Origin: Saccharomycopsis phalli
Lineage: Eukaryota > Ascomycota > Saccharomycetes > Ascoideales > Saccharomycopsidaceae
Assembly: GCA_020342235.1 (NCBI GenBank)
Contig: CP073214.1
Span: 62,001-126,000, forward strand
Reading direction: 5' to 3'
Length of the DNA: 64,000 nt
In this document: positions 26,500 through 36,300 of the stretch, in pieces
How the letters are laid out: each line of letters opens with the position of its first letter
Position numbering within the stretch: position 1 is the stretch's first letter
Program-made: the position numbers and the translations under genes
Notes under the pieces: model-generated
What the model saw: only the letters and a program-made list of their open reading frames with translations
The model's database searches: none
What the model was told of the DNA's origin: nothing

Positions 26500-27075
26500 A
26501 TGACATCGCTAGAGCAAATTGTACAGTTGGACAAATTCCAGGGCCTTTCAAAGCAGGAGATTGAGTATCTATGGCTAGCAAAGCACCAGTCTGCTGATTC
26601 CAAGGATACCACCTTGGCTTCTGTCATTGACAGTGAAACTTTCAAGCCCTTGTTGGTATTGGTGGCAAAGAACCACCAGTTTATTATTCCAATTGCCAAG
26701 GAAGGCGCCAAGGAACTAGAGTTCAACTATATACAATGGAAGGACATATCTGATAATACCCTTCAATGCGCGGTGATCAAGTTGCTGGACTTTCAACAAT
26801 TGGGCCTGGCTGCACGCCCACACTCGATAATTCACTTTTACAAGGATTTGACGGATAAGGGGCTTGTTCTAATGAGAGGTGAGATTCTCAACAAGGACAT
26901 CAAGGCGAGCCAGTTGCAGACTGTGATTCTCAATATCCAGAAGTTCTACGGAATATTGGATGCTGGAGACAAGTCCCTTCAAAACCAACGGCTTCGGCAA
27001 TTGATTCTCTTTAACAAAGGAGATCCCTCCTTTGACTATCAGAAAGTTATTGACCTAACCTTGAATACAAAGTAA
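26500..27075 (+). CDS. ATP11: Atp11-family F1-ATPase assembly chaperone, short form
   Basis: A 191-residue protein matching the Atp11 core: LSKQEIEYLWLAKH, QFIIPIAKEG, LEFNYIQWKD, LGLAARPHSIIHFYKDLTDK, GLVLMRGEILNKDI and IQKFYG. Atp11 binds unassembled F1 beta in the mitochondrial matrix. Yeast Atp11 is about 318 residues with a cleaved presequence. Here the ATG at 26500 leaves no obvious presequence and only about 16 residues before the conserved domain. An in-phase MQLARVLPF lies 69 bp upstream but is cut off by a TAG. Possible explanations are non-cleaved import, an unseen upstream exon, stop read-through, or a non-canonical paralog. Family assignment is firm; the symbol is by homology. 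Confidence 0.75.
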   Translation: MTSLEQIVQLDKFQGLSKQEIEYLWLAKHQSADSKDTTLASVIDSETFKPLLVLVAKNHQFIIPIAKEGAKELEFNYIQWKDISDNTLQCAVIKLLDFQQLGLAARPHSIIHFYKDLTDKGLVLMRGEILNKDIKASQLQTVILNIQKFYGILDAGDKSLQNQRLRQLILFNKGDPSFDYQKVIDLTLNTK

Positions 27076-27192
27076 CAACACCCAATTGATGTATATACAT
27101 GTGTAAGCAGTGAGGGTAATGTTGTCATGTGACCATCCGGCATCTGTCTCCCTGCGATGGGGCATTTAGTGTAATCACTCATCGCTAGTATT

Positions 27193-29190
27193 ATGGGTAT
27201 TGGCGCTGATGGCTCTCCGACTCAGGAGTGTGATTTGATACCGGAAGTTACTCGCGCACTGATAAATGACCCTTATGGTGCCATTAATAAGCAAGAACTA
27301 GTGAGCTTACTTCTCCAGTCCCTCAGCGATTTGGGGTACAAGGAGACCTCCAGGACACTTGAAAAGGAGTCGCATAGTATAATGGGTAAATCCTTGATTA
27401 GCAAGCGCTCCAGAGACGACTTGGATCTGTTTGTGGGGAACATATCCCAGGGCTTGTTTGAAGAGGCAATCCGACAAATACCGGCATTAATCCTTAGAAC
27501 CGAGCTCCCTGGCAACTATGAAATATACGACAATGGCGCGTTGGACTGTTTGGGCGGCAGTCCATTTGAGGTGGAAAGCCGTGCTGGATTAGGTACCTCG
27601 GATATTAAGAAACACATTGAGTTCATGCTCTTGACCCAGAAGTTCTTGGAGACTTTAATGGTAGAGAAGGACTCCAAGAAGGCTCTTGACATTCTAAAGA
27701 CGGAAATTTGGCATCGTGAGTTTGACAATTTGAATGAAATCACCATTTTGTCGTCCCTTATTACTGATGAGTGGTCACGCGAGTCATACCTCATGGAGCA
27801 TGGATTTTCCAAGGACCGCCTTGACGACGCTATACCGATTTCCAGAAAGATGTTGATTGACCGTATTCTGAAGTACGTTTCTTCATCACAGTTACTTCCG
27901 GCACATCGACTCTCCACGTTGCTACACCAAGCTAAGCAGTATCAGCAATCCAAGAACTTGGTTACCCTAGATTGCCCAAGCCAGGACTCCCAGTGGTCCT
28001 TGTTTGAAGATTATGTGTTTCCAATCACAAAATTCCCAAATAAGGTCCTTCAGACTCTACACTACCCACGGGGCCAGATTTGGTACGTGAAATTCTCGCA
28101 TAATGGAAAGTACTTGGCAGTTTGCTCTGAGCATGCACTTGTCGTGATATACCAAGTTGGTGATTACGGGTACGAGCACTCTGAAAGCACCAATATCCCA
28201 GCGTCCAACTTTAAGGTGTTTAAGATCCTCAAAGGACATGCGTTGAATGTTCTTTACTGCGCATGGTCTCCTGACGACACCACGTTGATTTCCAGTGGGT
28301 TTGACGACTTGGCGATAATGTGGGACGTGAAAGTAGGGAGAATAATAAAGAAGATATCCATGCTTTCAAATAAAAGCAGTAAGAAGGACGAGACAAAGCT
28401 ACCCACTATCCGAGCGGCGATGTGGCTACCAAACGGTAAAGGTTTTGTGCTCGGGTCGACCGAAAAGGAGTTGGCGTACTTCAACTCTGACGGGAATGAA
28501 ATATACCGGTGGTCCGGTGTGCGAATTTTCGATCTATGCATCTCGAACGACTCAAAGCGATTGATCACGGTGTCCAACACAAGGTTTTATGTGTGGGACC
28601 TTGTCTCGAAGCGGAAGATCCGGGAGGTTGAGATACGGCAGAAGGTGTTGTCAGCGACCATTTCCAAGAGCAACGATAGCCAAATATTGATCAACGTGGT
28701 GCCGGATTCGATTCAGTTGTGGGACTGGCAGAAGGGCACGTTGGTCAAGAAGTTTTTGGGTCAGCAGCAGGAGGAGTTTGTCATCCGATCATGTTTTGGC
28801 GGAGGTCCTAATGAGAGTTTGGTGCTTTCGGGGTCAGAGGACGGCAAAGTGTATGTGTGGAACAAGAAGTATGCTGCGTTGGTGGTGGGTTTGCAGGGGC
28901 ATGACAAGCTTGTGAACTGTGTTGATTGTAACCCGCAAATACCGTGGATGATTGCTAGTGGGAGTGACGACAAGACTGTGAATATCTGGGGGCCTGCGGA
29001 TGCGCTACTGCATATCAAGTCGTTGGAGCCGTTTGGCAAGGAGTTTGATGAGTCGATGGTGGACTTTGAGGACGACGGCAAGCAGGAGAAGGCACTGTCG
29101 AACGACGGAGATGACAGCAGCGATGGGGGAGAAGAGAACTACGATGTTTACGAAGTAGAAGAGGATGAGGATCTGGACATGTTAAGCTGA
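27193..29190 (+). CDS. GID7: GID/CTLH ubiquitin ligase subunit Gid7 (LisH-CTLH-WD40)
   Basis: A 665-residue protein with LisH (about 34-66; LVSLLLQSLSDLGYKETSRTL), CTLH (FVGNISQGLFEEAIRQI), a helical linker, and a WD40 propeller from about 285 (QIWYVKFSHNGKYLAV, GHALNVLYCAWSPDDTTLIS, LSGSEDGKVYVWNKK, ASGSDDKTVNIWG). The acidic tail ends EEDEDLDML. Gid7 dimerises to form the large GID assembly that degrades fructose-1,6-bisphosphatase and other targets when glucose returns. It is 117 bp downstream of the ATP11-like stop and convergent with the Pmp24-type gene (42-bp gap). Confidence 0.93.
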   Translation: MGIGADGSPTQECDLIPEVTRALINDPYGAINKQELVSLLLQSLSDLGYKETSRTLEKESHSIMGKSLISKRSRDDLDLFVGNISQGLFEEAIRQIPALILRTELPGNYEIYDNGALDCLGGSPFEVESRAGLGTSDIKKHIEFMLLTQKFLETLMVEKDSKKALDILKTEIWHREFDNLNEITILSSLITDEWSRESYLMEHGFSKDRLDDAIPISRKMLIDRILKYVSSSQLLPAHRLSTLLHQAKQYQQSKNLVTLDCPSQDSQWSLFEDYVFPITKFPNKVLQTLHYPRGQIWYVKFSHNGKYLAVCSEHALVVIYQVGDYGYEHSESTNIPASNFKVFKILKGHALNVLYCAWSPDDTTLISSGFDDLAIMWDVKVGRIIKKISMLSNKSSKKDETKLPTIRAAMWLPNGKGFVLGSTEKELAYFNSDGNEIYRWSGVRIFDLCISNDSKRLITVSNTRFYVWDLVSKRKIREVEIRQKVLSATISKSNDSQILINVVPDSIQLWDWQKGTLVKKFLGQQQEEFVIRSCFGGGPNESLVLSGSEDGKVYVWNKKYAALVVGLQGHDKLVNCVDCNPQIPWMIASGSDDKTVNIWGPADALLHIKSLEPFGKEFDESMVDFEDDGKQEKALSNDGDDSSDGGEENYDVYEVEEDEDLDMLS

Positions 29191-29232
29191 TCTACAAACG
29201 AAGACAAAAATCTATACAATAACACCATGTAG

Positions 29233-30012
29233 CTAGTCTCTAGAGACTGCGTTGTTTCTAAAAAACTCGAGGAAGCTAAGCCAGTCGTAGTCGCTATAGA
29301 TGTAATCCATGGAGCCGTTCATGGACTTGTTCAAAGTGTGTCGGTGGTACTTCCATAGTATCATAATGAGCCCCCACGTTAGACCTGCAGTGAGGTTCCA
29401 CGAGGCATTGGTTAGCTTGCTATTGAGCTGTCTGTACCGGAGGCTCTTTTTGATCTCTGCGACCGCGTCCCGCGGGGTATCCCGTAAGGAGATGTTTGAC
29501 TGTCTGGCAACCGTGTGCAACGTGATCTCCTCGCCCACTAGTTTGGCAAGGGCTAGTACCACCCGGGCAAAAATGTATATGGTGACCTGGTGGCTGATGC
29601 TGTTTGCAAAATACGGGATCTGGTTGCCGTAGACCAAGTATCCTCCGAGGAAACCGGCGAGAAAGTGGTCGGTGGCATTGTTGGCGCTTTTCTTGTCCAC
29701 GGCCCGCAACACTAGAAGCACCAACTTGTAGGACATGGCAAACGTGGTGAGCGACAAGCCGTGTTTCTGGGAGTTTTCAAACACTCGCCATAGCTTGGTT
29801 CGTAGCTGCTTGAACGAGGACGTTCTCGAGAAGAAGAGCAAGAGGGTGAGCGAGTGGGCGAACCGGAGTTTGGTGCCATAGACCCAACCGTTGCGGCCCG
29901 AGGTGAGCACCTGGAGCAACGAGTCGATGCTCAAGGACCGACGGCTGTTTGTAATCTTCTGGAACGCCCCTGGCGACACTAGTAGTCTGTACAACTCCTT
30001 GATCATGACCAT
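29233..30012 (-). CDS. Peroxisomal membrane protein, Pmp24/PXMP4 type (Tim17 superfamily)
   Basis: A 259-residue membrane protein. Signature segments are GWVYGTKLRFAHSLTLLLFF, KHGLSLTTFAMSYKLVLLVL, FLAGFLGGYLVYG (the Tim17-family glycine-rich helix), ISHQVTIYIFARVVLALAKL and WNLTAGLTWGLIMILW. This resembles vertebrate and filamentous-fungal Pmp24. The role in peroxisomes is not settled, and S. cerevisiae has no obvious ortholog. I start at the ATG at 30012; the second Met two codons later is equally possible. Assignment rests on motif resemblance. Confidence 0.75.
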   Translation of the reverse strand: MVMIKELYRLLVSPGAFQKITNSRRSLSIDSLLQVLTSGRNGWVYGTKLRFAHSLTLLLFFSRTSSFKQLRTKLWRVFENSQKHGLSLTTFAMSYKLVLLVLRAVDKKSANNATDHFLAGFLGGYLVYGNQIPYFANSISHQVTIYIFARVVLALAKLVGEEITLHTVARQSNISLRDTPRDAVAEIKKSLRYRQLNSKLTNASWNLTAGLTWGLIMILWKYHRHTLNKSMNGSMDYIYSDYDWLSFLEFFRNNAVSRD

Positions 30013-30400
30013 GTGCGAAAAGTCTGTGGAATTAATTGCTGCGGATCGGCTCGAATATACAATTGTGAGGGTGTATAAGAAATACCCGCAGGGGTACTTG
30101 TCAAAAAGTATTTAGAGTGGAAAGTAGAAATAATATTAGAAACTGCATGTAAATAAATCGGATATACAGCTGAAATTACATGTGAAAAGACAAGCACCAT
30201 CTTGCCAAGCAACACACCAAAAAAAAAAAAAAGTTCAAGCCCACTAGCTTTGATTTCAAAATATTCTTTATCGGGGCTTGACCATTCCTGCCCCGCGGTC
30301 TAGTAGCTCTGACTACCGACTATTCCTAAAAGTCAAGGCTACCGTCTATTCCTAAATGGTCTCCAGCCACCGTCCATTCCTAAAAGAATCCGGCCACCGA
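30013..30400. other. Intergenic region with a decayed 27-bp repeat
   Basis: A 388-bp gap between the MXR2 stop and the Pmp24-type ATG. It has a poly(dA) run near 30220 and an imperfect tandem repeat that reaches into the MXR2 C-terminus. Confidence 0.6.
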
Positions 30401-30420
30401 CTATTCCTCAAAAGTCAAGG
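30313..30420. repeat. Imperfect 26-28 bp tandem repeat, 4 copies, overlapping the MXR2 stop
   Basis: Units begin at 30313, 30339, 30367 and 30394, sharing CYACCGWCYATTCCT. The last unit contains the MXR2 stop codon and its last codons (LTFEE), so the array looks like serial duplication of the gene's end into the 3' UTR. Confidence 0.75.
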
Positions 30421-30799
30421 CCGCACCATTCACGCAATGTCTTGCGTTGGTTGGATTATCATACCCTTCGCCCTTGAAAATGTGGCCAAGATGACCACCA
30501 CATTTGCCGCAGACCATCTCGGTACGCACCATCCCGTGGCTGGTGTCCTCATTGACGGTGATTGACCCTGGAATGGCCTCATAGAAACTAGGCCATCCGC
30601 AATGGCTGTCGAACTTGGTCTCGGACTTGTAGATTGCGTTGCCGCATCCAGCACAGTTGTACACGCCGTTTTTCTTGAAGTTTATATACTCGGAGCTGCC
30701 TGGGCTCTCGGTGCCCTTGAGCCGCAAAATATGGTATTGCTCCTTGGTCAAGATCTGTTGCCATTCAGCGGCACTTTTCACAACGGTAAACTTGGACAT
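30401..30799 (-). CDS. MXR2: Peptide-methionine (R)-S-oxide reductase (MsrB)
   Basis: A 132-residue MsrB. Zinc-binding pairs CAGC and CGKC, the substrate-binding block FDSHCGWPSFYEAI, the GHLGHIF motif and the catalytic Cys in ARHCVNGAAL (family RYCINS) are all present. It reduces methionine-R-sulfoxide with thioredoxin. S. cerevisiae Mxr2 is mitochondrial; this protein begins MSKFTVVKSAAEW with no clear presequence, so it may be cytosolic. Residues HCVNG instead of YCINS are a mild substitution. The stop lies in a tandem repeat. Confidence 0.93.
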   Translation of the reverse strand: MSKFTVVKSAAEWQQILTKEQYHILRLKGTESPGSSEYINFKKNGVYNCAGCGNAIYKSETKFDSHCGWPSFYEAIPGSITVNEDTSHGMVRTEMVCGKCGGHLGHIFKGEGYDNPTNARHCVNGAALTFEE

Positions 30800-30934
30800 T
30801 TTTTCCTTGCATCAAACCGGGGCCTGGATGCGGCTCTAAATACTCCAGCCCAAGCGCGATCTTGCCGCCTGCTGCGCCTACACTAGCACGTTTGCCACCC
30901 AAAACTAAATAGTTTATTACTAATACACTGACGA

Positions 30935-32659
30935 CTATATTACAGCCTCCTCACGGTCCTTGAGTTCGTGGAATCGGTCTGCCTCCTGCTTGCCCCGAGC
31001 CACGTCGAGCTGGTGAAAAATCGGCAAGCTGACAATGAGCAACGCCCAGAGAAACCAGAAACAGTGTCTGATGTTGTGCGTCTTGTCGGTAATGAGCCCC
31101 ACGATAAACGGCCCGAAGATCGAGCTGCCCTTGTCTGTAACTGCAAACAACGCGAAAAAAAGCGACTCCTTGCCCCGAGGAATGAGCAACCCAAACAACG
31201 ACCGTGACACCGTAGACAACCCACCCAACGCAAGCCCGTACCAGCAAGCCAACCCGTACATCTCGTACTTATGTCTGAGCCCAAGGCTGCTGAAGAAGAA
31301 GCCCAAGATCCCGTAGAACGGAATGAAGGACGACCAGAGAATGATTAGCATCAACGTGTTCTTCAAGCTCACCCCCCACCGCTTGTTCACATACGTCGGA
31401 ATCAATATTGTCCCGGCAATGGCAAATATAATCGACAAGATGCCAATCACCGCCAACTCAGGGGTCTTCATGTCGAGCTCGGTCTTGCTGAACAAGATCG
31501 CCGCGCTGTTGATCGTGGTCACCGAGTCCGAGATCACAAACCAGCCAATCAAGAAAATACACACGTCCTTCAACAGCCGTATCTGGTGGAACGCAAAGAA
31601 CAACGTGGTCCACCCGATCTTGACGTACTCCTTGAAGAAGTAGAGCTTCCGCACAACCACAGTGTCGCTTCTCCAGCCCGAGGCTAAAAACTCGCTGGTC
31701 AACGAGATTGGCCGTGCCACTTTCCGCGACTTGAGAAGCCAGACAAGCGGTACAAGAAACACAATCCACCACGCACCCACAAACAAAATCGCGTACTGGA
31801 GCGACACAATCTTCGAGCCGGTCTTGATGACGACAACCATGGTGAGCACCTGCACAATCAAGGCAGCAAGATACCCCAATCCGGAACAGAGACCTGAGAT
31901 CCGGGAGCTAACCACACTGCGGTTGTCGAGCTCATCTGCCGCGTCCTGGCCCACGGTTTTCGGGTAGTTTTCCACGAGGATGGGGAGAAACGAGTTCCCG
32001 CACACCCCGACAACACCAAAACAAATGTTGGTGAGCACACAGCACATTCCTGCTTTGTAGTAGTTCTCGGTATCCAAGGTATAAAAACACATGGTGAAAA
32101 TTCCCCCGAGGAACCCAAACAACAACAAGAGACTCTTCTTGTAGTTGCCCTTGTCGGCAAACCCAGTGACCGTAATCACCACCAAGGTTTGCAAGAGCAC
32201 CGATAGCGAAAACACATACAACGTGAACGACGCCGGATCTATATAGCGGCCAAACACATTGACCACACACCCGACTTTCTTTGTCGAGCCTCGCTGCAGA
32301 AGCTGATGGACCGTGGCCGCAGCAACATGGCCTATACTGGAAGTAAGGTTGCTGAACCCTGGTCCTGCAGGAGGCACGGGCTCGATGGGAACCAGTTTGC
32401 AGCTCTTTGAGTGGTTGTTTTCAAGCACACCGCTGTCTCTGGCAAATTGCTCAAGTAGTAGCGGGACATATGTCGACACTGCGCTCACGACAAAGGGCTC
32501 GGTGGCCCATGAGTAGAGGCACCAGCCAAATATCTCTGAGTTTGTGGTGGGTCCCTCGTAGTATGCGTTTTCCGCTTCATCCGGCGGACCAGCGTCCTGC
32601 TCCAGAAGAAGCCGGTGACGAGACGTCTCCGGCTGGCTGTCTAGCAAATCTTCAGACAT
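30935..32659 (-). CDS. ATG22: Vacuolar amino-acid effluxer Atg22
   Basis: A 574-residue polytopic protein of the major-facilitator type with about 11-12 hydrophobic segments. The acidic cytosolic N-terminus (MSEDLLDSQPETSRHR) leads to EIFGWCLYSWATEPFVVSAV, the Atg22 family signature; a long loop follows, then further transmembrane helices and a charged tail. Atg22 exports amino acids from the vacuole after autophagic breakdown. The frame stays open through a 15-bp minisatellite upstream (in-frame MDPRL repeats), but homology begins at the ATG at 32659, and a CACGTG lies 48 bp before it. Confidence 0.93.
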   Translation of the reverse strand: MSEDLLDSQPETSRHRLLLEQDAGPPDEAENAYYEGPTTNSEIFGWCLYSWATEPFVVSAVSTYVPLLLEQFARDSGVLENNHSKSCKLVPIEPVPPAGPGFSNLTSSIGHVAAATVHQLLQRGSTKKVGCVVNVFGRYIDPASFTLYVFSLSVLLQTLVVITVTGFADKGNYKKSLLLLFGFLGGIFTMCFYTLDTENYYKAGMCCVLTNICFGVVGVCGNSFLPILVENYPKTVGQDAADELDNRSVVSSRISGLCSGLGYLAALIVQVLTMVVVIKTGSKIVSLQYAILFVGAWWIVFLVPLVWLLKSRKVARPISLTSEFLASGWRSDTVVVRKLYFFKEYVKIGWTTLFFAFHQIRLLKDVCIFLIGWFVISDSVTTINSAAILFSKTELDMKTPELAVIGILSIIFAIAGTILIPTYVNKRWGVSLKNTLMLIILWSSFIPFYGILGFFFSSLGLRHKYEMYGLACWYGLALGGLSTVSRSLFGLLIPRGKESLFFALFAVTDKGSSIFGPFIVGLITDKTHNIRHCFWFLWALLIVSLPIFHQLDVARGKQEADRFHELKDREEAVI

Positions 32660-32706
32660 TGTAGCTAAGAAAGGAGATTTGTAAAAACTAGTGTACCGGT
32701 TATATC

Positions 32707-32712
32707 CACGTG
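32707..32712. promoter_or_regulatory. CACGTG E-box upstream of ATG22
   Basis: CACGTG lies 48 bp before the ATG22 start, the same spacing as at SMB1. Confidence 0.5.
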
Positions 32713-32855
32713 CGCCTCGCGCCCCATGCATTAACATACATGATATATACGCCCAAGCAAACACACCGAGAAGAAAGGATGGAACAGCATGGATGGAAAG
32801 CAAAATATATGGGTGGGCTTTGAATGGGTTGAGGGGATGCTGGCATTGGGATCTC

Positions 32856-32945
32856 ACAAGTCTGGGATCCACAAGTCTGGGATCCACAAGTCTGGGATCC
32901 ATGAGTCTGGGATCCATGAGTCTGGGATCCATGAGTCTGGGATCC
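32856..32945. repeat. 15-bp minisatellite, 6 copies
   Basis: Six exact-length units. The first three are ACAAGTCTGGGATCC and the last three ATGAGTCTGGGATCC, so two sub-families are arranged in blocks. The repeat is open in frames on both strands. Confidence 0.95.
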
Positions 32946-33011
32946 TACGCGTCCAGGCATCTACAATGCACTTTCCACTGCCATAGTCTGGACTATGATA
33001 TGTATTTCTTG

Positions 33012-33186
33012 TTCCATCTGATTTTCCATTTGACTTTTCGTCTGACACTTTATCCGACTTTACATCTGACTTCCATCTGACTTCCATCTGACTTCCATCT
33101 GACTTTCCAGTTGACACTTCGTCTGACTTTTCATCCAACTCTCATCCCACCTTCATCCAACTCTCATCCCACCTTTATCCCACCTT
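33012..33186. repeat. Degenerate 10-11 bp and 21-bp tandem repeats
   Basis: Runs of CATCTGACTTC with variants (33014-33128) pass into duplicated CATCCAACTCTCATCCCACCTT units (33132-33186). Strand-asymmetric (C+T on plus), within the NEO1 promoter or leader. Confidence 0.75.
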
Positions 33187-33358
33187 AATCTAAGCCATTC
33201 CTTTGTTATTCCCTAGTATATTTTCAGCTTCCTTCATGCCATGCCTAGATCATACTCACATCTTGGACCATGTACCCTTGCACGGGCACGCAACCGCCAA
33301 TTGATTAGGTGGATGCCCGCTGAGGACGGTACATCACTGAATCATCTTTGGAAGCTAG

Positions 33359-36300
33359 ATGACATCCCATCAAGGCCAGCGGCAAGGAAACATCAACAAC
33401 GGCTACCTCACTATAGATCCCAGCATCGCAGGAATAGAACCAGACTTTAATCCGTTTGAAGACAGTGGGCTTGATACCAGAAGCATAGAGTCGCTGGGTT
33501 CGTACATCCCACTCCACACCATGAATAGCTCACGGGCCTCCAATGGGCAGCTTGACGACGACGAGGATCTTGTGGCCATACCCGGAACCAACACCACGCC
33601 GTTGCTCGGCAACCATCTGCGGTTGGGCAGCATTGGCCAAGAGTCGGCCCGGAGTATTAGGGTGAAAATCGCACGCAGCAGTGTCTTGACAAGGTGGTGG
33701 AACTGGGTGGCAAGAAAGAGCGACAAGGGCATTGTGTTGCCGGTCTCTGAGGAGCGGGACGGCACCCCCAGATACATTTACCCCGGCATGCCAACTAAAG
33801 GTAGTGTGACAAACTACGTCTCCAACGCCAAGTACAATGGGTTCAGTTTCTTCCCAATCATTCTCTACGAGCAGTTCAAGTTCTTCTTCAATCTATATTT
33901 CCTTCTAGTTGCCCTTTCACAGGCGATTCCGGCCCTTCGAATCGGCTACTTGTCGTCCTACGTGGTGCCTCTTGCCTTTGTCTTGTGCGTGACCATGTCC
34001 AAGGAGGCCATTGACGATATCCAGCGGCGGCGCCGCGACGCCGAGCAGAATAACGAGACGTACGACGTCTTGGGGTCTCCTGAGCCTGTGCCAGCACGCT
34101 TGATCGAAGTCGGCGACTTGGTGAGGCTCCAAAAGGGCCGGCGCATTCCCGCAGACATGATCATTTTGCACTCGAGCGAGAACTCCGGCGAGTCGTTTAT
34201 CAAGACCGATCAGCTTGACGGGGAGACCGACTGGAAGCTCCGGTTGGCTGTCCCTGTGTGCCAAAAGGCACCTGAGCAGGACTTGCATAGTGTCCACCTC
34301 ACAGTGGACCCTCCCAACAAGCAGATTGACTCGTTCCAAGGCAAGCTCTCATTTGCCTCGGGGAGCTACCCGCTAACTGTGGATAACACGCTATGGGCAA
34401 ATACGGTATTGGCTCTGGGCACTGCGGTCGGGTGTGTGATTTACATTGGCACCGACACCAGGCAGGCAATGAACATGTCGGTGCCAACGGTGAAGACTGG
34501 TCTCTTGGAGCTTGAGATCAACAGCTTGAGCAAGATCTTGTGCTTGTCGGTGTTCATGTTGTCGTTCGGCTTGGTGCTTCTCCATGGCATGGACAGGGAC
34601 TGGTACGTGGACGTGATGAAGTACTTGATCTTATTCTCCACCATCATCCCCGTGAGCTTGCGTGTCAACTTGGACTTGGGCAAGTCGGTGTACGCATACC
34701 AAATTGAGCACGACCAGTCGATTGAAGATACAATTGTGCGGACCAGTACCATCCCCGAGGACTTGGGCCGGATCGAGTACTTGCTATCCGACAAGACCGG
34801 CACGCTCACACAAAACGACATGGAGTTGAAGAAGTTGCATTTGGGCACAGTGTCCTATGCCGGAGATACCATGGACATTGTTAGAGACTATGTGGTGAAC
34901 ACCGGTGCCGGCAAGCAAAAGAGCCGCAGGGACATGAGCCAGCGGGTATACGACTTGGTGTGCACATTGGCGTTGTGCCACAACGTCACCCCGAGCTACG
35001 AGGATAACGAGTTGACATACCAGGCAGCGTCGCCGGACGAGATTGCCATTGTCAAGTACACGGAGTCGGTTGGGTTGTCGCTCGTGTCCCGCGACAGACA
35101 TTCAGAGACATTGAGTCTCAACGGACGGCAGTTGCACTTTGATATCCTCCAGGTGTTTCCGTTCAACTCCGACGTGAAGCGCATGGGTGTCATTGTCTAC
35201 GACCGGCAGAAGCAGGAGTACTTGTTCTTGCAAAAAGGCGCAGACACCGTGATGCGCACGATTGTCGCCCACAACAACTGGCTAGATGAGGAGGTGTCGA
35301 ACATGGCCCGGGAGGGGCTCCGGACGTTGGTGATTGGCCGGAAAAAGATCACAAAGGCCGACTACGAGTTGTTCAAGTCAAAGTACCACGAGGCGTCTCT
35401 TCTCATGACGAACCGTGAGTTGATCATGCAGCGAATAGTGTCGCAGTTCTTGGAACAGGACTTGGAGCTCCTTGGGTTGACGGGGGTCGAGGACAAGCTC
35501 CAGGATAATGTCAAGTCCTCCATCGAGTTGCTCCGCAATGCAGGCATTAAGATCTGGATGCTCACCGGTGATAAGGTCGAGACCGCACGTTGTGTCGCAG
35601 TAAGCGCAAAGCTTGTCAGTCGTGGCCAGTACGTACACACGGTAACAAAGGTCAGCGACAACCATCCAAATGCGCTTGCCGAGATTGAGTCCCTCAAGTC
35701 AAACAAGAACGCGTGCTTGCTCATCGACGGCGAGTCCTTGGCAGTGTACTTGAAGCACTTCAAGCAAGAGTTCTTTGACATTGTCATCCATTTGCCAGCG
35801 GTCATTGCCTGTCGGTGCACGCCACAGCAAAAGGCCGACGTCGCCCTCTTGATTCGGCAGCTCACCAAAAAGCGGGTGTGCTGTATTGGAGATGGTGGGA
35901 ACGACGTCAACATGATCCAGAGCGCCGATGTCGGTGTAGGAATCGTAGGTAAAGAAGGTAAGCAGGCGTCGTTGGCAGCCGACTTTTCCATCACCCAGTT
36001 TTGCCATCTCACCAAGCTTCTTCTTTGGCACGGCCGCAATTCGTACAAGCGATCGGCCAAGTTGTCGCAGTTTGTCATCCACCGGGGGTTGATCATCTCT
36101 GTTTGCCAGGTGATTTTCTCCGCGTCGTCCAAGTTCGAGCCGCTCGCATTGTACCAGGGCTGGTTGATGGTTGGGTATGCGACGTTATACACAATGGCGC
36201 CAGTGTTCTCTATGGTGCTTGATACCGATGTCAATGAGAAGTTGGCGAATTTATATCCAGAACTCTACAAGGAGCTCAAGCAGGGACGCTCATTGTCGTG

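Larger units (their letters stand above)
32660..33358. other. ATG22-NEO1 divergent intergenic region, repeat-rich
   Basis: A 699-bp gap holding CACGTG near ATG22, a 15-bp minisatellite with BamHI-type GGATCC in every unit, and a pyrimidine-biased array of CATCTGACTT-like and CATCCAACTCT-like units. No supported gene. Confidence 0.75.
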
